A stretch of DNA of 9,440 nt from Bacteroidaceae bacterium (GTDB lineage Bacteria; Bacteroidota; Bacteroidia; Bacteroidales; Bacteroidaceae): contig CAAGDO010000095.1 of assembly GCA_900768625.1 (NCBI GenBank), positions 1 to 9,440 on the forward strand. The letters run 5' to 3'. Of the stretch, positions 1 to 5,059 are shown piece by piece (the first letter of the stretch is position 1; every line of letters starts with the position of its first letter). The translations under genes and the position numbers were made by a program. The notes beneath the pieces are model-generated. The model was not told where the DNA came from. It worked only from the letters and a program-made list of their open reading frames with translations, and did not search any database.

Positions 1-1
1 C

Positions 2-124
2 TTCTACATTCAATCTTCACCTTTCTTTTTGGCCGTTTTTTGCCCTTTCATCGGTCGTGTAGCTCGCTACACTCCCTCTTCAAAGCCCAAAAACGCCTCA
101 AAAATAAAGGCAAATTTTGAATTT
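2..124. repeat. Imperfectly palindromic interspersed repeat element, copy A
   Basis: Bases 2-94 recur in the same orientation at 9348-9440 with five mismatches (positions 7, 55, 64, 84, 88). The element is itself a long imperfect inverted repeat. The outer ATTCAA (8-13) pairs with TTGAAT (117-122). The T/C-rich left arm (16-48) pairs in several blocks with the A/G-rich right arm (82-114). The centre GTGTAGC (57-63) pairs with GCTACAC (66-72). It could therefore fold into a hairpin of about 115 nt, as MITE-like or REP-like elements do. No ORF is evident inside it. No target-site duplication can be judged, because the left boundary lies at the window edge. Whether it is mobile is inference; the repeat and its symmetry are seen directly. 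Confidence 0.8.
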
Positions 125-151
125 CATAAAAGTTCTGACGGCTTCAATAGC

Positions 152-194
152 AAAAAGGGTGTGCAACAACAGCTGTTGTTGCACACCCTTTTTT
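152..194 (-). terminator. Perfect 42-bp palindrome, intrinsic terminator of the carboxyltransferase gene
   Basis: Bases 152-172 are the exact reverse complement of 173-193. The stem is AAAAAGGGTGTGC... with a GC-rich middle and A5/T6 edges, so it can terminate on either strand. It begins 39 bases past the stop codon of the minus-strand carboxyltransferase gene. It may also insulate that gene from the repeat element on its far side. Confidence 0.9.
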
Positions 195-232
195 AATCAA
201 TGTGGTGGAAAACTCTGTGTATCCTCCTTCTC

Positions 233-2008
233 TTATTCAGCGCGCTGGATGTATGCGATGACATCCCCCTTGTTGACGTGAGCACCCTGCTTGGCTGCGA
301 TTTCGACGAGCTTGCCACCGAGAGCAGCGGGAAGTTCGGCAATCTGGCCGTGGGTGTTCTCGAGGTAGCAGAAACGGTCGCCTTCGGCATATTCCTTGCC
401 GATGAATGGCTCGATAGCCTTTACGCATTCGCCGTCGCCGCCGATTTCCCAAAGAATCGTACCACTTTCGGGAGCTACAATGGCATCTGCCTTGGCATGC
501 TTGAAGGCAGTAGCTTCTTCGATGCTCATGCTGCCGGCATTGGCTTTGTCCTTGGCAGCCTGAAGGTCGGCGAGGAAACGCTTCTTGGCAGCTCCGCTCT
601 TGTAGTCGCGATACTGCGTTTCGTGCATTGCAAACTCGAAGAGTTCCTCATCGTCCTCTCCACGTTCCCAACCGTTCTCTTCCATTTCCTTCTCGAAGCG
701 GGCGAGATCGTCGGGATAGTAGCTCTGCGGGTCGGCATCGGTGAATTCGAAGCCCTTTTCCTTGGCCAGTTCCTTGATTTCGGGAGCCACTTCGCCAGGC
801 AGGCGTCCGCTCTTGCCAAGAATCATACCCCAGATAGAGTTGTCCATCATGGAGTAGCGAGGCTTGCCCATTGATTCCGTGAGGAGGTTCATCAAGGCGA
901 TGTTCTTCACATATTGTGAGAAGGGGGTCACCAAAGGAGGATAACCTACGCGGGGCCATACGTAAGCCACTTCGTTGAAGAGCTTCACAAGCAGTTCGTC
1001 TTCAGAGAGTTCAGCTTCGCCTTTGCCCTTGCGGTTGTTGTTGATAGCACCCATCACGCCAGTGAGGTCAGCCATCATCGAACCCATCATGCCACCAGGC
1101 AGACCGCAACCGAGAAGGAGTGAACTCATCAGCTTGTTGGCGGGGTTCATGAAGTAGCCGAGGAAGTCGTCGATGAATTCCTGAGTCAGCTTACGGGCTT
1201 CCATGTAGGCGTCCATGTTGATTTCAGGTACGTCGAAGCCGGCATGCTTCAGCATGGACTGCACGCTGATCACGTCGGGATGAACCTTACCCCATGAGAG
1301 TGGTTCGATAGCCGTGTCAATCACGTCGGCACCGTTGCGGCACACTTCCAGGATGCTTGCCATGGAAAGACCGGGGCCTGAGTGACCATGATATTCGATA
1401 ATCACTTCGGGGTGCTTGTCCTTGATCATCTTGGTGAGCTTACCGAGCATAGCGGGCTGACCGATACCGGCCATATCCTTCAAGCAGATTTCGGGAGCTC
1501 CGGCTTCGATGAGCTGGTCAGCGATGTTTGCGTAGTATTCTGCAGTGTGGATGGGCGAATTGGTGATGCAGAGGGTGGCCTGAGGAGTCATGCCAGCCTC
1601 GAGTGCATATTGGATAGAGGGGATGATGTTGCGCACATCGTTGAGTCCGCAGAAGATGCGGGTGATGTCTACGCCCTGTGCGTGCTTCACCTTATACATC
1701 AGGCGACGTACGTCGGCGGGCACGGGGAACATGCGGAGAGCATTGAGGCCGCGGTCGAGCATGTGAGTCTTGATGCCCACTTCGTTGAAGGGCTTGGTGA
1801 ATGCGCGAACAGCCTTGTTGGGGTTCTCGCCGTAGAGCAGGTTTACCTGTTCGAAGGCACCGCCGTTGGTTTCAACGCGGGCGAAGCATCCCATCTTGAT
1901 GATGATGGGGGCAATGCGTTCAAGCTGGTCCTTGCGGGGCTGGAATTTGCCGCTGCTCTGGAACATGTCGCGGTAGACAAGGCTGAATTGAATCTTACGT
2001 TTGGTCAT
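233..2008 (-). CDS. Oxaloacetate decarboxylase alpha / pyruvate carboxylase subunit B-type carboxyltransferase without a biotinyl lysine
   Basis: This 591-residue protein belongs to the family that moves CO2 between biotin and pyruvate/oxaloacetate. Residues 1 to about 270 form the metal-dependent carboxyltransferase barrel. Visible there are RD-x-FQS (13-18, in place of the usual RDAHQS), the catalytic-lysine motif LKDMAG (Lys177), the metal ligands HGH (207-209) and DTAIEPLSWG (231-240). Residues of about 280-480 resemble the conserved PYC/OadA domain. The C-terminal domain (about 511-588) has a biotinyl/lipoyl fold signature (APESGTI ... KGDVIAYI), but the usual EAMKM is replaced by ENTHG. 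His553 sits where the biotinylated lysine should be. The domain thus cannot carry biotin in the normal way, and a separate carrier protein is the likely alternative. The start fits the family N-terminus. The gene is monocistronic, with promoter and terminator flanking it. Direction in vivo (decarboxylase or carboxylase) cannot be told from the sequence. Confidence 0.85.
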   Translation of the reverse strand: MTKRKIQFSLVYRDMFQSSGKFQPRKDQLERIAPIIIKMGCFARVETNGGAFEQVNLLYGENPNKAVRAFTKPFNEVGIKTHMLDRGLNALRMFPVPADVRRLMYKVKHAQGVDITRIFCGLNDVRNIIPSIQYALEAGMTPQATLCITNSPIHTAEYYANIADQLIEAGAPEICLKDMAGIGQPAMLGKLTKMIKDKHPEVIIEYHGHSGPGLSMASILEVCRNGADVIDTAIEPLSWGKVHPDVISVQSMLKHAGFDVPEINMDAYMEARKLTQEFIDDFLGYFMNPANKLMSSLLLGCGLPGGMMGSMMADLTGVMGAINNNRKGKGEAELSEDELLVKLFNEVAYVWPRVGYPPLVTPFSQYVKNIALMNLLTESMGKPRYSMMDNSIWGMILGKSGRLPGEVAPEIKELAKEKGFEFTDADPQSYYPDDLARFEKEMEENGWERGEDDEELFEFAMHETQYRDYKSGAAKKRFLADLQAAKDKANAGSMSIEEATAFKHAKADAIVAPESGTILWEIGGDGECVKAIEPFIGKEYAEGDRFCYLENTHGQIAELPAALGGKLVEIAAKQGAHVNKGDVIAYIQRAE

Positions 2009-2041
2009 GTTGTGTCGTTACCTATATTATTATAGTGTAGA

Positions 2042-2090
2042 TTTTTTGCGGGTTGTCCGCGTTGCGCAAAAAACGTGTTTTTGTGCGGAC
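2042..2090 (-). promoter_or_regulatory. Structured 5' leader of the carboxyltransferase gene
   Basis: The predicted leader (about 80 nt) contains overlapping inverted repeats. TTTTTTGCG (2042-2050) pairs exactly with CGCAAAAAA (2065-2073). GTCCGC (2055-2060) pairs exactly with GCGGAC (2085-2090). CGCAAAAA can also pair with the T-rich 2077-2086. These pairings compete, so the leader could switch folds. No U-tract follows on the minus strand, so this is not a terminator. No known riboswitch class is recognised. Confidence 0.4.
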
Positions 2091-2094
2091 GGTG

Positions 2095-2126
2095 CAAAAG
2101 TACAAAAATAATCGGGTGCATCGAAA
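2095..2126 (-). promoter_or_regulatory. Bacteroidetes-type promoter for the carboxyltransferase gene
   Basis: Read on the minus strand, the -7 box is TACTTTTG (2102-2095), matching TAnnTTTG exactly. A -33 box TTTC (2126-2123) lies 20 bases upstream, one base off TTTG. Transcription would begin near 2089 and give a leader of about 80 nt. Confidence 0.65.
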
Positions 2127-2302
2127 TTTTGCATTGATTATGTGCGCCTTCCGCTCTCATTTGGGGAATGTGGGTAAAGTCAACGTGTATTTTTGCATTG
2201 TGTTGGTGCTTCTTTTGTTCTCTTTTTGATAATGTGGGTAAATCGAAAAGAAAAAATGCATAAATACATCTTTGTTAATTCAACAGAAAAAGTAAGAAAA
2301 CA

Positions 2303-2369
2303 GCCAACTGAGGAAACGAAATTCGGCCAACTGAGGAAACGAAATTCGGCCAACTGAGGAAACGAAATT
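2303..2369. repeat. 23-bp tandem direct repeat, about 2.9 copies
   Basis: Three consecutive units start at 2303, 2326 and 2349. Each begins GCCAACTGAGGAAACGAAAT. The first two are identical over all 23 bases, and the third is identical over 21. There is no spacer between units, so this is not a CRISPR array. The array ends 51 bases before the -33 box of a promoter candidate. Role unknown; iterated protein-binding site or replication slippage are both possible. Confidence 0.95.
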
Positions 2370-2420
2370 TATAAAGTGCTTAAAATCAGCGAAAAATGAA
2401 CGTATAGATTGTCGTGTGGT

Positions 2421-2451
2421 TTTAGGTCGTTTCGTGTATGAAGTATCTTTG
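2421..2451 (+). promoter_or_regulatory. Candidate upstream Bacteroidetes-type promoter
   Basis: TTTA (2421-2424), 19 bases, then TATCTTTG (2444-2451), an exact TAnnTTTG match. It points toward pheA but lies about 495 bases from its start codon. It would produce a long leader or a small untranslated RNA. It is weaker than the promoter at 2585-2615. Confidence 0.4.
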
Positions 2452-2584
2452 TATGACCAATGATTATACGGGAAAATATACGCTGTATACACCTCGGCTT
2501 TAAGCGAAGCAAGCAGAAACGCATGACAAGTTTTCAGTCTTGATGTGGCAAATCGAGATTTTTGTCAAAAAAAACGGAAGAATG

Positions 2585-2615
2585 TTTGTCGGATGAATTT
2601 TTTATGCTACTTTTG
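2585..2615 (+). promoter_or_regulatory. Consensus Bacteroidetes promoter of the aromatic amino acid operon
   Basis: TTTG (2585-2588), exactly 19 bases, then TACTTTTG (2608-2615): both boxes match the Bacteroidetes housekeeping sigma consensus TTTG-N19-TAnnTTTG without error. Transcription would start near 2620. The leader to pheA would be about 325 nt, holding the aromatic leader peptide and the attenuator. Confidence 0.85.
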
Positions 2616-2712
2616 CCGACAGATATGAGCCGATTTGGGGCATGAGGCCATCCGTAGCGAGGGTGACATTTTGCGCCATGAGCCATAAAATCAACAATCT
2701 GACAACAATATG

Positions 2713-2799
2713 ATGACCAACGTATCCTACTTCTTTTTTGGCTTTTATTTTTACTTTGCCGAACAAGCGAAGCGGGATGTCGCGTGCCAACATCAATGA
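2713..2799 (+). CDS. Phe/Tyr-rich leader peptide of the pheA operon attenuator
   Basis: This 28-codon ORF begins MTNVSYFFFGFYFYF. Nine of the ten residues 6-15 are aromatic (6 Phe, 3 Tyr). It then runs AEQAKRDVACQHQ to TGA. An in-frame ATG directly before it (2710) could add one residue. Its size, composition and place, between a consensus promoter and an intrinsic terminator ahead of phenylalanine/tyrosine genes, match control peptides such as enterobacterial PheL. The role is inferred: the ribosome would stall on the aromatic codons when charged tRNA-Phe or tRNA-Tyr is scarce and alter folding of the RNA ahead. The ORF also encodes RNA regions 1 (2724-2733) and 2 (2769-2778) of the attenuator. 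No clear Shine-Dalgarno precedes it, as is common in this phylum. Confidence 0.87.
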   Translation: MTNVSYFFFGFYFYFAEQAKRDVACQHQ

Positions 2800-2858
2800 C
2801 ATTTAGGAAACTATTTCCGTATGAATCCCGCTTCCCCATGAAGGAGGCGGGATTTTTT
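2724..2858 (+). promoter_or_regulatory. Ribosome-mediated transcription attenuator (Phe/Tyr) upstream of pheA
   Basis: Four mutually exclusive RNA segments can be traced. Region 1 is ATCCTACTTC (2724-2733), ending at the first Phe codon. Region 2 is GAAGCGGGAT (2769-2778), inside the leader ORF past the aromatic codons. Region 3 is ATCCCGCTTC (2825-2834). Region 4 is GGAGGCGGGATT (2843-2854), followed by T-rich sequence. Regions 2 and 3 are perfectly complementary over 10 bp (antiterminator). Regions 3 and 4 form the terminator. Regions 1 and 2 pair at 9 of 10 positions, one a G-U. A ribosome stalled on the aromatic codons would mask region 1, free region 2 and prevent termination. A ribosome that finishes and leaves would allow 1:2 and 3:4. 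The pairings are seen in the sequence; the mechanism follows known phe/trp/his attenuators. Confidence 0.85.
2824..2858 (+). terminator. Intrinsic terminator of the attenuator
   Basis: AATCCCGC (2824-2831) pairs with GCGGGATT (2847-2854). The stem extends inward by TTCC/GGAG (one G-U) around a 7-base loop, giving 12 pairs, with six T at 2853-2858. It lies 25 bases past the leader-peptide stop and 87 bases before pheA, so full termination would switch off the whole operon. Confidence 0.9.
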
Positions 2859-2945
2859 GTTGCCGCTCCGTAAGGCGAAAGGCCGTGGACAGATACCATA
2901 CGGGAGTGCTGCCTGATGCAACGACAAAACGAAAGAAGAAAAGCA

Positions 2946-3776
2946 ATGAAGAAGATAGCGATACAAGGAGTCAAAGGATCGTTCCACGACATAGCGGCCC
3001 ATCAATATTTTCCCGATGAGGATATAGAACTGGTCTGCTGCAACACCTTCGAGGATATTTTCCGCCACATGCGCAACGACAATTCCTGCCTCGGCCTGAT
3101 GGCCATAGAAAACACCATCGCCGGCAGCCTGCTCCACAACTACGAGCTGTTGCGCGAAAGCGGGATGACCATTGTCGGGGAACACAAACTCCATATCGAA
3201 CATTCCATCATGTGTCTCCCCGATGATGAATGGACCGACCTGACGGAGGTCAACTCCCATCCTGTGGCCCTGATGCAGTGTCGCGGTTTCCTTTCCCATC
3301 ATCCGGAACTGAAGGTGGTTGAAGCGGCAGACACCGCAGGTGCAGCAGAGAGGGTCAGTCGCGAGCAACTCCATGGGCATGCTGCCATCTGTCACGCAGG
3401 TGCGGCACCGCTCTACGGATTGAAAGTGCTCGAGCAAGGCATTGAGGACAACAAACATAATTTCACCCGTTTCCTCCTCCTTTCCGACCCATGGAACGCC
3501 GATTCGCTGCGAAACCTCCATCACACGGACAAAAGCAGCATGGTGTTCTCACTGGCCCATGAGGAAGGTTCTCTCTCGCAGGTGCTGAGCATCTTCTCCT
3601 TCTACAAGATAAACCTCACAAAAATCCAGTCGCTCCCCATCATCGGGCGCGAATGGGAATATCTCTTCTACGTCGATGTGGCCTACGACGACTATGTGCG
3701 CTACCGTCAGAGTATTGACGCTGTGCGCCCCCTAACACGAGAACTGAAAATACTTGGTGAATATGCAGGAAAATGA
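2946..3776 (+). CDS. pheA: Prephenate dehydratase with C-terminal ACT domain
   Basis: PheA converts prephenate to phenylpyruvate, the committed step to phenylalanine, in the cytoplasm. The 276-residue protein is the usual length for a monofunctional enzyme. The catalytic part (about 1-180) shows IQGVKGSFHD (6-15), AIENTIAGS (53-61), NSHPVALMQC (103-112), DTAGAA (129-134) and the catalytic NFTRF (172-176). The ACT domain follows (about 195-276), with HEEGSLSQVL and NLTKIQSLP. The Phe-binding ESRP motif of enterobacterial PheA reads QSLP here, so the feedback behaviour may differ. I chose ATG 2946 because MKKIAIQG is the family N-terminus; an in-frame ATG at 2916 would add ten charged, unconserved residues. 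It is the first gene of the operon, behind the attenuator. Its end overlaps the next gene by 14 bases. Confidence 0.93.
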   Translation: MKKIAIQGVKGSFHDIAAHQYFPDEDIELVCCNTFEDIFRHMRNDNSCLGLMAIENTIAGSLLHNYELLRESGMTIVGEHKLHIEHSIMCLPDDEWTDLTEVNSHPVALMQCRGFLSHHPELKVVEAADTAGAAERVSREQLHGHAAICHAGAAPLYGLKVLEQGIEDNKHNFTRFLLLSDPWNADSLRNLHHTDKSSMVFSLAHEEGSLSQVLSIFSFYKINLTKIQSLPIIGREWEYLFYVDVAYDDYVRYRQSIDAVRPLTRELKILGEYAGK

Positions 3777-4968
3777 AACTCCAAAGATTCGGCCCGCTGA
3801 CCGACTGAGCAGTGTCAGCGAATACTATTTTTCACGCAAGGGCAAGGAAGTGGCCCGCATGAATGCCGAAGGGAAAAACGTGATTTCCCTGGCTATCGGT
3901 AGCCCCGACATGCCTCCTTCGCCCGAAACCATCGAGACTCTCTGCGCGGAAGCGCAACGCTCCGATGCCCATGGCTATCAGCCCACGGCGGGTATACCGC
4001 AATTGCGCGAAGCCATGGCAGCCTTCTACAAGCGTTGGTTTGACGTTGAGCTTAATCCTGAAACCGAAATCCAGCCGCTTATCGGATCAAAGGAAGGCAT
4101 TCTCCACACGACGCTGGCTTTCGTCAATCCCGGTGAGAAGGTGCTGGTTCCCAATCCCGGATACCCCACCTACACTTCCCTTTCGAAAATCCTGGGTTGC
4201 ACGGTGGTCAACTATAACCTCTGTCCCGAACATGGTTGGCAACCGGATTTCGACGAACTCGAACGGATGGACCTCACCGATGTGCGCCTCCTTTGGTGCA
4301 ACTATCCCCATATGCCCACCGGAGCCCCAGCCTTGCGAGCTACCTATGAGCGCCTCGTCGACTTTGCCCGTCGCCATGGCATTGTGGTGGTCAACGACAA
4401 TCCCTATAGCTTCATTCTCGGCCATGAACACCTCAGCATCCTGCAAGTGCCCGGCGCAAAGGAATGTTGCATAGAGTTCAATTCCATGAGCAAGAGCCAC
4501 AATATGCCAGGTTGGCGAGTGGGAATGCTTTCCTCCAATGCCACTTTTGTCAAGTGGATACTCACCGTGAAGAGCAATATTGACTCTGGCACCTTCCGTC
4601 CCTTGCAGTTGGCTGCTGCGAAGGCCTATGCCAATTCAGACGAATGGCACGAACAGGCCAATGTCGAGGTTTATGCCCGTCGACGGAATTTGGCCGGCGA
4701 AATCATGGATGCTTTGGGCTGTAGCTATGATCCTTCCCAAGTGGGCATGTTCCTTTGGGGACGTATCCCCGATGCCTATGGAGAAGCCGAATCCCTCACC
4801 GAGCGTGTCCTGCAGGAAGCCCATGTGTTCATCACGCCAGGATTTATCTTCGGCACGAACGGAAAGCGTTATGTGCGCATTTCCCTTTGTGCGAAGGAAG
4901 AAAAACTTCAGGAAGCCCTTGATCGCATCCGCAAGGTGTTCTGCAGACAGGCTGTCAGCACTGATTGA
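3763..4968 (+). CDS. Class I/II PLP-dependent aminotransferase, probably aromatic
   Basis: This 401-residue fold-type I aminotransferase shows GSKEG (108-112, phosphate-binding turn), PNPGYP (130-135), NYPHMPTG (180-187, the usual NNPTG-type motif), the PLP aspartate region NDNPY (211-215), and SMSKSHNMPGWR (241-252) with the Schiff-base lysine Lys244. A late YVRIS supplies the substrate-carboxylate arginine. Sequence style resembles the LL-diaminopimelate/aspartate aminotransferase group, so specificity cannot be read directly. Its place between pheA and DAHP synthase, overlapping pheA by 14 bases with likely translational coupling, suggests it aminates phenylpyruvate and 4-hydroxyphenylpyruvate. 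I chose ATG 3763; a TTG at 3754 would add only three residues. Acting on prephenate (arogenate route) is possible but less favoured, since PheA and TyrA of the prephenate type are present. Confidence 0.85.
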   Translation: MQENETPKIRPADRLSSVSEYYFSRKGKEVARMNAEGKNVISLAIGSPDMPPSPETIETLCAEAQRSDAHGYQPTAGIPQLREAMAAFYKRWFDVELNPETEIQPLIGSKEGILHTTLAFVNPGEKVLVPNPGYPTYTSLSKILGCTVVNYNLCPEHGWQPDFDELERMDLTDVRLLWCNYPHMPTGAPALRATYERLVDFARRHGIVVVNDNPYSFILGHEHLSILQVPGAKECCIEFNSMSKSHNMPGWRVGMLSSNATFVKWILTVKSNIDSGTFRPLQLAAAKAYANSDEWHEQANVEVYARRRNLAGEIMDALGCSYDPSQVGMFLWGRIPDAYGEAESLTERVLQEAHVFITPGFIFGTNGKRYVRISLCAKEEKLQEALDRIRKVFCRQAVSTD

Positions 4969-4992
4969 CGGATGTCCCTTACCATCCGTTTT
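4968..4992 (+). other. Intercistronic hairpin before DAHP synthase
   Basis: ACGGATG (4968-4974) pairs exactly with CATCCGT (4983-4989) around an 8-base loop, followed by TTTT then GAATTT. CCATCC (4982-4987) can instead pair with GGATGG further on (near 5009-5014). It resembles a weak terminator or a processing/stability site within the operon. The 91-base gap is the longest between cistrons here, and its AT-rich end (5026-5059) precedes the next start. Confidence 0.4.
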
Positions 4993-5059
4993 GAATTTCA
5001 AGTCCTTGGATGGACACCCTATGATAATATATTAATTATAACCACAAAACAAACCATTT

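Larger units (their letters stand above)
2127..2584. other. Gene-poor intergenic stretch between divergent transcription units
   Basis: I see no convincing gene here. The stretch is AT-rich. It holds a 12-base direct repeat, AATGTGGGTAAA, at 2167-2178 and 2231-2242 (64 bases apart); the 23-bp tandem repeat; and one plus-strand promoter candidate (2421-2451). A 70-codon minus-strand frame (2280-2492) runs through the tandem repeat, but the 23-base period breaks any reading frame. It resembles no family I know. Confidence 0.6.

Noticed and set aside
200..874. 224-codon plus-strand frame opposite the carboxyltransferase
   Set aside because: It is a shadow of the conserved minus-strand gene.
2303..2369. 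Short CRISPR array
   Set aside because: The units abut with no spacers and no cas genes are present.
2620..2945. T-box or other riboswitch in the pheA leader
   Set aside because: No T-box-type sequence or known aptamer core is visible, and the leader peptide with four pairing regions explains the terminator fully.
2916..2945. Upstream ATG as the pheA start
   Set aside because: It would add ten charged residues before the conserved MKKIAIQG N-terminus.
2534..2992. 152-codon minus-strand frame across the operon leader
   Set aside because: It runs antisense through the promoter, leader peptide and terminator, with no protein-like features.
2811..3524. 237-codon minus-strand frame over the attenuator and pheA
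   Set aside because: It is antisense to the conserved pheA sequence and has no promoter or recognisable domain.
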